Positions 48,809 to 57,365 of a stretch of DNA of 57,365 nt are shown here, one piece after another. A program made the position numbers and the translations under genes. The notes under the pieces were generated by a model. It searched no databases. It was not told where the DNA came from and was given only the letters and a program-made list of their open reading frames with translations. The DNA comes from JAAFJU01 sp043764895 (GTDB lineage Bacteria > Cyanobacteriota > Cyanobacteriia > Leptolyngbyales > Leptolyngbyaceae), in contig JAYUJY010000227.1 in NCBI GenBank assembly GCA_043764895.1, positions 1 to 57,365 on the forward strand, in the 5' to 3' direction. Positions within the stretch are counted from its first letter, which is position 1. Each line of letters opens with the position of its first letter.

Positions 48809-49726
48809 TCAAAGACGGTAATGGCGGTAGGCTTCGCTAGCGGCTCGATGGACGAGGGAGTGGCGATACACCAAGGCACTGAAATCTTCGCAGTAGCCAC
48901 CGCCGATGACGGTTGCGATCGGGTAGCCTGCACTGAGACACGCACTGATCACCTGCATGTCTCGTCGATAGATTCCGCTGTCGGTGAGGGCGAGCTTGCC
49001 CAGTTTGTCCCCGATGTGGGGATCTACGCCTGCGTCGTATAGGACAAGATCGGGTTTGATTTGATTAAGCAAATCGGGAAGATAGCGATCGAGGGTTTGC
49101 AAGTAATCATCGTCGCCCATGCCTTCGGTGAGTCCGACATCCAGATCGCTCTTTTGCTTAGTCCCAGGAAAATTAATGTCGCAGTGCATCGAAAACGTAA
49201 ACACAGACGGGTCATCTTTAAAAATCCACGCCGTCCCGTCACCTTGATGAACGTCCAAATCGATGATTAAAATTTTTTCGGCGAGTCCTTCCTGCTGCAA
49301 AATCCGAGGGGCGATCGCCAAATCATTAAAGATACAAAATCCAGAGCCATAGCTCGGAAACGCATGGTGGGTGCCGCCTGCGGTGTTGCACGCAAGTCCC
49401 GACTGAAGGGCAAGCTTGGCAGTCAGAACCGTACCTCCCACGGCGATGCAGGTCCGGTGAACCAGTTCGGGAGACCAAGGCAACCCAATGCGACGTAAGG
49501 CTTTGGCTTCTAAGGTTCCATTGCAGTAGGCCATTACGTAGGCTGAGTCGTGGACTGTTTCGATCCAGGCTTGGGGCGCACGATCGGGGCTGTGAAACTG
49601 GTCGGGAGTTGCAACGCCGTCTCTGAGAAGCCGATCGTGGAGCATCCGAAACTTCGCCATAGGAAATCGATGGGTCGAAGGAAGCGGAACGCTGTATTGG
49701 GGATGGTAGATGAACGGAAGATCCAT
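48809..49726 (-). CDS. Histone-deacetylase-family hydrolase
   Basis: A 305-residue class of bacterial HDAC/AcuC-like zinc hydrolases. Active-site segments: GGTHHAFPSYGSGFCIFNDLAIA (His-His pair), ILIIDLDVHQGDGTAWIF (zinc Asp and His), YDAGVDPHIGDKLG (second zinc Asp) and IGGGYCED. The catalytic Tyr is expected at the GGGY motif. Likely removes acetyl groups from proteins or polyamines; substrate unknown. Convergent with the response regulator gene, with only 18 bp between stops. Confidence 0.92.
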   Translation of the reverse strand: MDLPFIYHPQYSVPLPSTHRFPMAKFRMLHDRLLRDGVATPDQFHSPDRAPQAWIETVHDSAYVMAYCNGTLEAKALRRIGLPWSPELVHRTCIAVGGTVLTAKLALQSGLACNTAGGTHHAFPSYGSGFCIFNDLAIAPRILQQEGLAEKILIIDLDVHQGDGTAWIFKDDPSVFTFSMHCDINFPGTKQKSDLDVGLTEGMGDDDYLQTLDRYLPDLLNQIKPDLVLYDAGVDPHIGDKLGKLALTDSGIYRRDMQVISACLSAGYPIATVIGGGYCEDFSALVYRHSLVHRAASEAYRHYRL

Positions 49727-49947
49727 GAATCGCTATATTTCAACGTAAGACTTTACAGTTAAGCAGGGTTTTGGGTGGACTTATTGCGATTTCTTAAAAG
49801 AAGAGGGCTACTTCGTTTCTCTTTGTAAGTATTTTGGGGATCTATTGGTTTTTTGCTTTTAGACTAATCAAAGCTTGAACAAGCCAAGTTTGTTAGCCGA
49901 ATTAGATGACCCTTTTGAGAACACCCTAGAAAATCTGAGCGATTACC

Positions 49948-50286
49948 ATGACCCAAACCTACATCACCCATAGTGCTTTCATGCACGCCGTGACGATCGT
50001 TTCATTTTTTGGGAGTGCCTTAGGTTTGTTTGCGCTCTACTACAACGAAGACATTCGCAACAAGGATCTCGATCAAACGCAGTGGATGCTGTTTGCGATG
50101 ACGTTTGGGTATTGGATGATGCATTGTATTGCGATCGCGCTAGTGCGATGGATTCCGCAAGATTGGATGGTGGTGCTGATGGGCGTGAAGCTTACAGCCT
50201 TGGGGAGTGCCTTGCTAACGTTCTCCTGTGGGTTAAGTTTGCCTTTGAACCAGGTTGCAGAGCAGAATCAAACCGAAGAAGTGTAG
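49948..50286 (+). CDS. Small membrane protein of unknown function
   Basis: A 112-residue protein with three hydrophobic helices (AVTIVSFFGSALGLFALYY, WMLFAMTFGYWMMHCIAIALV, WMVVLMGVKLTALGSALLTFSCGLSL). It starts MTQTYITHSAFM. I do not recognise a family. It lies 221 bp after the divergent deacetylase gene and is convergent with the DUF2103 gene. Confidence 0.65.
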   Translation: MTQTYITHSAFMHAVTIVSFFGSALGLFALYYNEDIRNKDLDQTQWMLFAMTFGYWMMHCIAIALVRWIPQDWMVVLMGVKLTALGSALLTFSCGLSLPLNQVAEQNQTEEV

Positions 50287-50303
50287 ACTCTACAGCTTTG
50301 GGC

Positions 50304-50618
50304 TTATAGTTTGGGATTAAGAATACGGGCGATCGCTCCTTCCAGTTCGGCTTGTGGGAGCGTGGTTAGGATGAAGACTTCCTGAGCGATTTTGGCCGAT
50401 CGGGCGATGATTTTGAAGCCGCCTCGAATGGGAACAGAAACGCGGAGACGCAGGTGAGGGACATGCGCACGCACGGCACAAATGACGCCGGGAGTGATCG
50501 TCTGAATGGCATCGCTGTGGGCCAATTTTTCCAGGACCGTAATCAGTCCCGGAATGTGAGTGGAGTGATTCATCACGAGGCGGGCGGGGGGCGTCGGAAC
50601 GGTTTTGGCTTGCGTCAT
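50304..50618 (-). CDS. DUF2103 family protein
   Basis: A 104-residue protein with RLVMNHSTHIPGLITVLEKLAHSDAIQTITPGVI and RVSVPIRGGFKIIARSAKIAQEVFIL, which match the cyanobacterial DUF2103 family. A His pair and conserved basic residues suggest metal or nucleic-acid binding, but the function is unknown. The clpS gene follows 127 bp downstream in the same direction. Confidence 0.8.
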   Translation of the reverse strand: MTQAKTVPTPPARLVMNHSTHIPGLITVLEKLAHSDAIQTITPGVICAVRAHVPHLRLRVSVPIRGGFKIIARSAKIAQEVFILTTLPQAELEGAIARILNPKL

Positions 50619-50744
50619 GGGATGGACTACTCCTAGAAAGATGGGATTTCAGTGGTTTAAAGATTTGCGTGAAAATAAAGTCCCCGGCGATCCGCCCCCA
50701 ACCCCCAATTCTGAGGGCTTCGGAAATTTATCAGAAATTGGCTT

Positions 50745-51077
50745 CTAGTCCGCTTCTAACGGAGCCATGGTTAGCCCTTCTAGGGTGAGCTGCATGTGAT
50801 ATAGCTCGGCTTGCTCCATAGGACCCGTCCAGACGATCGCCTGTCCGTTTTGGTGAATCTGGTCCGCGAGTTTCCAAGCTTGGTCTGCAACCATGCCTGG
50901 GATGTAGCGCACAAGGGTAGCGACCACATGCTCAAAGGTGTTTTCATCGTCGTTTAGGACGATTACCTTGTAGTTGGGATAGGGCTTGCGAACGGTTTGC
51001 GAGGTTTTTTCCGGGGTGAGAACACCCGCCGATCGGATCATCCCGGCTTGCCGTACTGCCATGACTTGCTTCACCAT
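50745..51077 (-). CDS. clpS: ATP-dependent Clp protease adaptor ClpS
   Basis: A 110-residue N-recognin that delivers N-degron substrates to ClpC/ClpP. Core motifs are YKVIVLNDDENTFEHVVATLVRYIPGM (the Asn-Asp-Asp hydrophobic-pocket loop) and ADQAWKLADQIHQNGQAIVWTGPMEQAELYHMQL. I start at MVKQVMAV, a little longer than E. coli ClpS; an upstream ATG at 51116 adds 13 residues. The ligand pocket residues appear intact. Confidence 0.93.
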   Translation of the reverse strand: MVKQVMAVRQAGMIRSAGVLTPEKTSQTVRKPYPNYKVIVLNDDENTFEHVVATLVRYIPGMVADQAWKLADQIHQNGQAIVWTGPMEQAELYHMQLTLEGLTMAPLEAD

Positions 51078-51300
51078 CAGAAATTTCCTTTGACCGACTT
51101 CAATCCAACACGTCATTCACGGTTCTATTCACGATCGGTCCCACCTTCAGTCAATTTTTTCAATTGAATTCGGGATTGGGCCATGAAATGTTACCGCTAA
51201 TCTATTTTGCCCTACGTTCTGCTAAAAATGGATGAGATTTTAAGAAATCAGATGCGGTAGACTGAATGTAAATTTTTCCCCTACAGTTTTGCTGGACGAC

Positions 51301-52080
51301 ATGGTTTCTTTTGTTTGGCCCGATCGATTGCTAAGTCTGTTGCCTGAGCGTTTACTGCCTGAGCGTGTTTTGCCTGAGTGGCTTGTTCCGAGTCATTTTG
51401 TGATTTTAGGATTTTTGTTGTGTTTTGCTGTTGTTCACAGCGGACTAGCCGCGCTGCGGGTTCGGGGTGAATTGAAGATTGGGGCACGGGCTTATCGGGT
51501 GGTGTTTGCGCTGTCGAGCTTGGGGTTGGCGGTGCCGCTGATTATCTACTTCTTTAATCATCGCTATGACGGTAAGATTTTGTGGGATTTGCATGGGGTG
51601 CCGGGAGTGGAGCCTGTTGTCTGGATCCTTTCTGCTTTGTCGTTTTTGCTACTATACCCGGCGACCTTTAATCTTCTGGAAGTTGCGGCCATTAAGAAGC
51701 CAGAGGTGCATTTGTTTGAGACCGGGGTGATTCGGATTAGTCGGCATCCGCAGATGGTGGGACAGGTGGTGTGGTGCTTTGCGCACATGCTGTGGCTGGG
51801 GACGAGCTTTATGGTGGTGACGTGCGCGGGGCTGGTTGCGCACCATTTGTTTGCGGTGTGGCATGGCGATCGGCGGATGAAAGCTCGCTATGGTGAAGCC
51901 TTTGAGGTCGTGAAGGCGCGGACGTCTGTGATTCCGTTTCGGGCGATGCTCGATGGTCGGCAGACGTTGGTGTGGTCTGAGTTTTTGCGTCCGGCTTACG
52001 TGGGCGTTGCGGCGTTTGTGGCGGTGTTTTGGACGTTGCATCCGACGTTGGTGGAGCTGACGAGTCGGGTGAATTTTTAG
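51301..52080 (+). CDS. NnrU-family membrane protein, probable 15-cis-zeta-carotene isomerase
   Basis: A 259-residue polytopic protein of the NnrU family. The family core is IGARAYRVVFALSSLGLAVPLIIYFFNHRYDG, FETGVIRISRHPQMVGQVVWCFAHMLWLG and VAHHLFAVWHGDRRMKARYGEAFEVVKART. His in SRHPQ and AHHLF could bind haem. The plant Z-ISO enzyme and the Synechocystis homologue act on zeta-carotene made by CrtP, which is encoded 44 kb away here. Start at ATG 51301, not the TTG upstream; the first 30 residues contain a PERLLPERVLPEW repeat. Confidence 0.8.
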   Translation: MVSFVWPDRLLSLLPERLLPERVLPEWLVPSHFVILGFLLCFAVVHSGLAALRVRGELKIGARAYRVVFALSSLGLAVPLIIYFFNHRYDGKILWDLHGVPGVEPVVWILSALSFLLLYPATFNLLEVAAIKKPEVHLFETGVIRISRHPQMVGQVVWCFAHMLWLGTSFMVVTCAGLVAHHLFAVWHGDRRMKARYGEAFEVVKARTSVIPFRAMLDGRQTLVWSEFLRPAYVGVAAFVAVFWTLHPTLVELTSRVNF

Positions 52081-52127
52081 GGATTTGGAATAGTTAGAAT
52101 AGTCAACGTGTTTTAGAGACGTGTTTC

Positions 52128-52736
52128 ATGCCGTACAGCAGTTTTACAGTCACTCAGATTAAGGAAGAGTTTGGCATTGTCATCCTTGAAGGGCAACGTT
52201 TTTTGCCGATCGATTTGCCGACCATTCCGGTGAGTGCGCGGCTGTTGGGCATTTTGGAAGACTTACCTTGGGCCATTGCTGTTGGGACGGAGAAAGCGCG
52301 ATCGGAAGCGATTATTAATCCGATTTTGCTAGAAGTTCGTCGGATGTTACATCAAGAAATTAGCGTTTTTTCAGGTGAAGAGTTTAATGTTGATGCGGCT
52401 CTCGGGCTGAATGGCGTTTGCGATTTTATGATTAGTCAGTCATCTGAGCAGCTTGTGCTGGAGGCTCCATTGGTGGTGGTGGTCGAAGCGAAGAAAGCGG
52501 ATCTGAAGCTCGGACTGGGGCAATGTATGGCTGAAATGATCGCCGCCCAACGATTTAATCAGGGTAAAGGTCGATCGATCGGTGTGGTGTTTGGAGTGAT
52601 TACGAGTGGGACGCAGTGGCGATTTATGCAGCTTGAAGGTCGTCAGATTACATTGGATTTGCAAGACTATTCGTTACAGCCGATTGATGAATTGATCGCC
52701 ATGCTGATCTGGATGACGACGCGCGATCGGGCTTGA
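52128..52736 (+). CDS. Putative PD-(D/E)XK nuclease-like protein
   Basis: A 202-residue soluble protein. The central segment LNGVCDFMISQS...LVVVVEAKKADLKLGLGQCMAEMIAAQRFN has the Asp, Glu-x-Lys and Gln spacing of restriction-like folds; a similar protein is at 12295-12945. It ends ahead of the MITE-like repeat with no partner gene. No methylase or specificity subunit is near, so its role is unknown. Confidence 0.6.
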   Translation: MPYSSFTVTQIKEEFGIVILEGQRFLPIDLPTIPVSARLLGILEDLPWAIAVGTEKARSEAIINPILLEVRRMLHQEISVFSGEEFNVDAALGLNGVCDFMISQSSEQLVLEAPLVVVVEAKKADLKLGLGQCMAEMIAAQRFNQGKGRSIGVVFGVITSGTQWRFMQLEGRQITLDLQDYSLQPIDELIAMLIWMTTRDRA

Positions 52737-52746
52737 TGCTGTTTGT

Positions 52747-52880
52747 CTCTTCGTTGGGTTTGGGGCACATTGAGCCATGCCCCTACAGATCCGGGTTTTA
52801 GAGATCCGGGTTTTAGAGGTCCGGATTCCAGAAATTGTAGGGGCATGGCCATGCCGTGCCCCAAACCCAACGAGGAAGAG
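52747..52880. repeat. MITE-like hairpin repeat, copy 4 (core only)
   Basis: 134 bp with arms CTTCGTTGGGTTTGGGGCAC and TGCCCCAAACCCAACGAGG, but lacking the TAGTA-type ends. Between the arms a 15-bp unit GATCCGGGTTTTAGA is present twice, followed by the variant GGTCCGGATTCCAGA. It fills the whole gap between two convergent genes and probably terminates both. Confidence 0.88.
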
Positions 52881-52883
52881 TTC

Positions 52884-55739
52884 TTACCGGAACCGCATGT
52901 AGAGTTTTTCCATCTCAATCCAGACAAACATTAACAGGCTAAACCCAACGCAAACCAAGAGTTCAGTTGGGCTGAGATAGTGTGTTCCAAAGAACCTTTG
53001 CAGCGGTTCGATGTAGATGAGGGCGAGTTGGAGGAGGGAGGTGAGGACCACAGAGGCGAGAACGTAGGGGTTCGACCAGGGATTGAGTTCAATAGTGAGC
53101 TGGGTATTCGATCGGATGGCCATGGCGTGACCCATTTGGGCGAGACAGAGGGTAGTGAAGACCATGGTTTTCCATCGATCGGCGACCAGTAGCTCGGTGA
53201 TGTTTGCGGGATCGGTGCAGTAGTGGTAGGACCAGTACATGAGCGTAATTGCAATAACCGCAAGAACACAGCCAATGCGCACCATGTAGGTTCCCATTCC
53301 CCGCGCAAAGATGCTTTCTTTCGGGTCGTTCGGGGGGCGATTCATCACGTTGGGTTCACCCGGTTCGACGGCTAAGGCCAGCGCGGGAAGACCATCGGTG
53401 ACGAGGTTCATCCAGAGAATTTGCAACGGGGACAGTGGGACTCCGCCGATGTTTAGGGGAAGGGCGGCGGCGATCGTAATCACTTCGCCGATATTTGAAC
53501 CGAGGATGTACTTGATAAATCGGCGGATGTTGGTGTAGACGACCCTTCCTTCTTCGGTCGCGGCGACGATCGTGGCAAAGTTGTCATCTAGCAGCACTGT
53601 ATCGCTGGCTTCTTTGCTGACGTCGGTTCCGGTGATGCCCATAGCGATACCGATGTCGGCTTGTTTTAGGGCTGGGGCGTCGTTGACTCCATCGCCCGTC
53701 ATGGCGACAATGTGGCCTTTGGATTGGAGGGCGCGGACGATGCGAAGTTTGTGTTCGGGTGCAACTCGGGCGTAGACGCCGACTTTTTCAACGGCATCTT
53801 CGAGATCGTGAACGTTCATTTTCTCCAGTTCGCGCCCGGTGAGCACGGCGTCACCCGGATTCGCAATGCCGAGGTCAACGGCGATCGCCATGGCAGTGAG
53901 CTGATGGTCTCCGGTAATCATGACCGTGCGAATGCCCGCCGTTTTACATTTTGCAACGGCGTCTTTGACTTCGGGCCGAGGGGCATCGAGCATGTCCACG
54001 AGACCTAGCCAAATGAGTTCGGATTCGGCACTTTCGAGATCGCGCTCTGCTGGAAGGGTCGTTAGAGGTCTGTAGGCAAAACCCAAAACGCGCAGTCCTC
54101 GCATGGCAAGCTGATCGTTGCGATCGAGGATTTCTTTGCGTGCGGCGGCGTTCAGCGCTACGGCAGTTTCACCGACTTGGATTTGGGTACAGTTTTCTAG
54201 GACGAGTTCGGGCGATCCCTTGGTGAACATGAGATGAGGCGCGCTGAGAATGCCCGGTTCGGTTTGCATCAACGCTGAGCCGTCTCTCACCACGGTGCTC
54301 ATGCGTTTGCGCTCGGAGGTGAAGGGGATTTCCATGACGCGCGGCAGTTTGGCATTCCACTGATCGGCTTCAAAACTTCCTTTAGCAGCAGCGACTAGGA
54401 GTGCGCCTTCGGTAGGGTCGCCGAGGATGCTCCAATTTCGGTTTTCACATTGCAAAACGGCGTCATTACACACCGCACAGGCGAGGAGGAGCGATCGCAA
54501 TTCCGCAAACTCGATCGGCTGAATGGGTTCTCCTTTGAACGTGAATTTGCCTCGGGGCGTGTAGCCATCACCGCTAATGCGAGGGGCAAGAGAGGCCGTA
54601 TGCAGTCCTTGAACGACCATTTTGTTTTGGGTGAGAGTCCCTGTTTTATCGGAGCAAATGGTGGTAACGGAGCCGAGGGTTTCGACAGCGGCGAGTTTGC
54701 GAATCAGGGCGTTGCGGCGGACCATGCGCTGGGTACCGATCGCCAAGGTGACAGTGATTACTGCTGGCAAGCCCTCTGGGACGACCGCAACGGCCATGGA
54801 GAGGGAGACTTCGACGAGTTCTTGGAAGGTCTTGAGTTCAAATTTCCCGGTAGTGTACCAGGAGTAGCCCATCCCAACCACGATGATCAGCGCAACGAGG
54901 GACATGGAGCCAGTGACGAGCACGTTACTGAGCTGGTCCATCCGCTGCTGGAGAGGCGTTGGGGCACTTTCGACCCCAGACAGCATCGTTGCAATCTTCC
55001 CCAATTCCGTGTCCATTCCGGTGCGGGTAACAACGACGGTGCCGCGACCTTGGAGAACTTCGGTCCCTTGATAGACGAGGTTAACCCGATCGCCTAAGGG
55101 AGCATCATCCGCCAATTCTTGACCGGGTTCTTTGCTGGCGGCTTGGGCTTCTCCGGTGAGGGCTGATTCTCGGATACGCAGGCTAGCGGCTTCCAGCAGG
55201 CGACCATCTGCGGCGATTTGGACCCCGGCATCGAGCTGCATGATGTCGCCGGGGACGAGATCTTTTGAGTTGATTTCAGAAACTTTGCCATCGCGAATGA
55301 CTCGGACGATCGGGGATGACATTTTTTTCAGCGCGGCAAGAGCTTTTTCGGCGTTGCTTTCTTGAAAATAACCCAGCAGGCCATTCAAAACGACGATCGC
55401 CAAAATAGCAACGGTGTCTTTAAACGGAATATCTCCGGCCTTCATCGTGCCGCTTTGCCATGAAACGAAGTCCAAAATTCCTGAGACGATCGCTACACCG
55501 ATCAGCATCACGAGCATGATGTTTTTGAACTGGTCTAGCAATATTTCCCATTTTCCCCGGCCTGCGGCTTCCTCCAGTTCGTTTGGCCCGAACTTAACCT
55601 GACGATCGGCGACTTGTTGGGCGCTAAGTCCTTGATCGAGGTTACTTTGAAGCAGGTCTAGCGTATGGCGTGTAGACTCAGTATGCCAGAGCGCATCATA
55701 GGTGGGCGAGTGCTGAATAGAGAGATCTTGACGTGTCAT
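52884..55739 (-). CDS. Cation-transporting P-type ATPase (Ca2+ type, PacL-like)
   Basis: A 951-residue P2-type ATPase with N-terminal cation ATPase domain (HTLDLLQSNLDQGLSAQQVADRQVKFGPNEL). Visible: TGEAQAASKEP, the helix 4 motif VAVVPEGLPAVITVTLAIG, phosphorylation Asp in ICSDKTGTLTQNKM, TGDHQLTAMAIAVDLG, MTGDGVNDAPALKQADIGIAMG, and helix 6 NLVTDGLPALALAVEP. These fit a SERCA/PacL calcium pump, although Na+/K+ export is not excluded. Start at MTRQDLSIQH. Ends just beyond the hairpin repeat. Confidence 0.93.
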   Translation of the reverse strand: MTRQDLSIQHSPTYDALWHTESTRHTLDLLQSNLDQGLSAQQVADRQVKFGPNELEEAAGRGKWEILLDQFKNIMLVMLIGVAIVSGILDFVSWQSGTMKAGDIPFKDTVAILAIVVLNGLLGYFQESNAEKALAALKKMSSPIVRVIRDGKVSEINSKDLVPGDIMQLDAGVQIAADGRLLEAASLRIRESALTGEAQAASKEPGQELADDAPLGDRVNLVYQGTEVLQGRGTVVVTRTGMDTELGKIATMLSGVESAPTPLQQRMDQLSNVLVTGSMSLVALIIVVGMGYSWYTTGKFELKTFQELVEVSLSMAVAVVPEGLPAVITVTLAIGTQRMVRRNALIRKLAAVETLGSVTTICSDKTGTLTQNKMVVQGLHTASLAPRISGDGYTPRGKFTFKGEPIQPIEFAELRSLLLACAVCNDAVLQCENRNWSILGDPTEGALLVAAAKGSFEADQWNAKLPRVMEIPFTSERKRMSTVVRDGSALMQTEPGILSAPHLMFTKGSPELVLENCTQIQVGETAVALNAAARKEILDRNDQLAMRGLRVLGFAYRPLTTLPAERDLESAESELIWLGLVDMLDAPRPEVKDAVAKCKTAGIRTVMITGDHQLTAMAIAVDLGIANPGDAVLTGRELEKMNVHDLEDAVEKVGVYARVAPEHKLRIVRALQSKGHIVAMTGDGVNDAPALKQADIGIAMGITGTDVSKEASDTVLLDDNFATIVAATEEGRVVYTNIRRFIKYILGSNIGEVITIAAALPLNIGGVPLSPLQILWMNLVTDGLPALALAVEPGEPNVMNRPPNDPKESIFARGMGTYMVRIGCVLAVIAITLMYWSYHYCTDPANITELLVADRWKTMVFTTLCLAQMGHAMAIRSNTQLTIELNPWSNPYVLASVVLTSLLQLALIYIEPLQRFFGTHYLSPTELLVCVGFSLLMFVWIEMEKLYMRFR

Positions 55740-55999
55740 AGGGCCTATGCAACTGGTAGAGAACAATAGACATCCACAGTCCAGGTTTGCCCCTTAGGGT
55801 TTTCTTATCCTGGAGTAATACATAATAGTGCCATAATTTTCAAACCTGGCACTACTTTTTAGTGCGTATCTTAAAACGCACTCGATCGTTTACAGTAAAT
55901 GCCAGGTTTAGGCATCTGTTGAAGGATACCTATGAGGCATCTTTAATTTAGTTCAGCCTTTAATCTAATCTTTAATTTAATTTAGAACAGTTTATTTTT

Positions 56000-57094
56000 A
56001 TGAATCCTTTTGCATCGAACTCAGTGTCTACCGTTACTCCACTGAGTTTGTTGGTGGGTCGATCGGCGGAACTCGATCGGGTCAGTGAGATTTTGCGGAT
56101 GGATGGTGATTTGGTGTTGACGGGGGTGCCGGGGGTGGGGCGTAGGACGCTTATCCGATCGGCAGCGCGGAAGCTCGGGGCGAAGGTGGTGGAGATTGAT
56201 TGTCTGCGATCGACGGATTGTTCGCGGTTTCTGCGGCTATTTGCGGATGCGATGCTCAATGCCTTTCAGTCGCCGATGGAGTTGAGCTTGGTTCAAAAAT
56301 TTATTGCGGTGTCGCCGTTGGTGTTGGAAACCAGTGGCACGGGAAAGGCCAAGCTGTTGTGGCAGTTTGCCGCCGAGTGGGAGTTGTTTCAAATCCTCCT
56401 CGCATTGCCGCAAGCGTTGGCCGAGGCGTTGGACTGCCGGGTGGTGCTGGTGTTCCAAAACTTTCCGCATATTCGATCGTGGGATCGCTCTGGCCAATGG
56501 GAACAGCATCTTCGTCAGGAGATTCAGGTGCAGACGCGGGTTAGCTATGCGATCGTGGCAACCGTGGCCGAAAACTGGAGTGAACAGCCGGATATGGTGT
56601 CGGTGGTCCTCGCTCCGGTGAGTGATGCGGCCATGCGATCGTGGTTGCTGGCGGTGATGCGGCAAGTTGAGTTGAATCTGGACCAGGATGCCATTCAGTT
56701 ATTTTTAGATACCGTTCAAGGCCATTTTGGAGATGCGATCGCGCTGGCAAAACGGATTTGGCTAGACTATCGCCATGGGGTGTCGTCGAGCGTTCGATCG
56801 CATCAGGTGTATCGCAGTTCGGTGTCGCTGATGGAGGATTTGTCGGTGACGTTTGAGTCGTTGATTTTGTTGTTGCCGAGTACACAAGTTCGAGTGCTGG
56901 AAAGTTTGGCGCTGGACCCAACCGATCGGCCCCACGCCAAGGAATATATGTCAAAACATCAGCTTTCACGCGGCGGGACGCTTCAGGGAGCGCTGTCGAG
57001 CTTAGAAGGAAAGGGTTTAATCTACGGTGCTGAACGACGATATGCGATCGCGCTTCCGATGTTAGGGCTGTGGTTAAGACATCGATTGGGGTAA
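56000..57094 (+). CDS. STAND/AAA-type ATPase-like protein with altered P-loop
   Basis: A 364-residue protein. It opens LLVGRSAELDRVSEILRMDGDLVLTGVPGVGRRTLIRSAARKLGAKVVEIDC, the start of an AAA/STAND domain, then LQILLALPQALAEALDCRVVLVFQNFPHIRSW at the Walker B position (Gln-Asn instead of Asp-Glu). The P-loop reads GVPGVGRRT, so the Lys is replaced by Arg. Later segments (LDQDAIQLFLDTVQGHFGDAIALAKRIW, HQLSRGGTLQGALSSLEGKGLIY) fit the C-terminal helical and winged-helix parts. Probably catalytically weak or a regulatory ATPase-like protein. Confidence 0.75.
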   Translation: MNPFASNSVSTVTPLSLLVGRSAELDRVSEILRMDGDLVLTGVPGVGRRTLIRSAARKLGAKVVEIDCLRSTDCSRFLRLFADAMLNAFQSPMELSLVQKFIAVSPLVLETSGTGKAKLLWQFAAEWELFQILLALPQALAEALDCRVVLVFQNFPHIRSWDRSGQWEQHLRQEIQVQTRVSYAIVATVAENWSEQPDMVSVVLAPVSDAAMRSWLLAVMRQVELNLDQDAIQLFLDTVQGHFGDAIALAKRIWLDYRHGVSSSVRSHQVYRSSVSLMEDLSVTFESLILLLPSTQVRVLESLALDPTDRPHAKEYMSKHQLSRGGTLQGALSSLEGKGLIYGAERRYAIALPMLGLWLRHRLG

Positions 57095-57268
57095 ATTGGT
57101 ATAGGCAATTGATATTAGTGTCCTAATCACTCGATCGTGAACACTTTGCAAAATTAGAGGAGAAGATTTAATCTACTTTGAAATGGGTTCTTCTATACAA
57201 CCAGCACCCGAAGATCTAATACTTTTCCCCGTCAATTCATAGGAAACAGTTTGACCTGTTAAGGCATC

Positions 57269-57365
57269 TAGTAGTCTGCGGCTTAAATAAGCCAGGTATT
57301 CAGAATCTCTTCGTTAGGTTTGGGGCACGGCGTGCCATGCCCCTACACATCCGGGTTTCAGAGAA
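57269..57365. repeat. MITE-like hairpin repeat, copy 5 (cut by window end)
   Basis: Begins TAGTAGTCTGCGGCTTAAATAAG and continues GGTTTGGGGCACGGCGTGCCATGCCC up to the window edge. The left half matches copies 1 and 3. The stretch 57095-57268 holds nothing recognisable. Confidence 0.88.

Noticed and set aside
54450..55097. 215-codon plus-strand frame opposite the P-type ATPase
   Set aside because: Shadow frame; the minus strand carries all P-type ATPase motifs.

Overview
The window comes from a cyanobacterium. It carries the plant-type phytoene desaturase/phytoene synthase pair, a MenA of the phylloquinone pathway, a CAAD-domain protein, a CPP1-like protein, a DUF4359 and a DUF2103 protein, an XisH/XisI pair, and very frequent GCGATCGC-type (HIP1) octamers. 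A filamentous, non-picocyanobacterial lineage is likely from the HetC/HetP-like genes, Uma2 genes and high repeat load. The species cannot be fixed, and heterocyst formation cannot be inferred.

Layout. 1-15 kb is mostly housekeeping: a DUF2079 gene cut by what looks like an insertion-sequence end, trpD, tRNA-His, an ABC transporter pair, a tandem Uma2 duplication, crtP-crtB with a methyltransferase, tRNA-Leu, murF, a nuclease-like protein, a secreted coiled-coil protein and an esterase. 15-24 kb is a secretion locus. A LuxR-type regulator diverges from a peptidase-C39 ABC exporter with an N-terminal cyclic-nucleotide-binding-like domain (HetC architecture). HlyD, a HetP-like protein, four small peptides with double-glycine-type leaders, a parvulin-like protein and a small His-rich protein follow.

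24-35 kb is a defence/stability island. It opens with a 1465-residue NACHT-WD40 STAND protein with fourteen WD40 blades. Downstream are six two-gene modules: MazF/PemK-like, three PIN pairs, a DUF+HNH pair and XisH-XisI. They are separated by repeats derived from the last ~80 bp of the NACHT gene plus its 3' flank. Several of these repeats also carry the promoter and ribosome binding site of the next module. This looks like a gene-cassette array built on a STAND-gene tail. It ends in a broken IS630 transposase and a decayed repeat-protein fragment.

35-57 kb returns to core genes: menA, an orphan response regulator beside a decayed histidine kinase, a TnpB-only IS605-type element, an AI-2E transporter, a CAAD protein, sucC/sucD, a lexA with an altered cleavage site, a sugar-binding lipoprotein, an OmpR-type regulator, an HDAC-like deacetylase, clpS, an NnrU/Z-ISO-like membrane protein, a Ca2+-type P-ATPase and an ATPase with a non-canonical P-loop. 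A MITE-like hairpin repeat family occurs five times (13.7, 41.3, 41.5, 52.7 and 57.3 kb), two of the copies abutting.

The two most notable systems are the HetC/HetP-like exporter with its four Cys-poor, Ser/Gly/Val-rich leader peptides, and the repeat-joined toxin-antitoxin cassette array behind the NACHT-WD40 gene.
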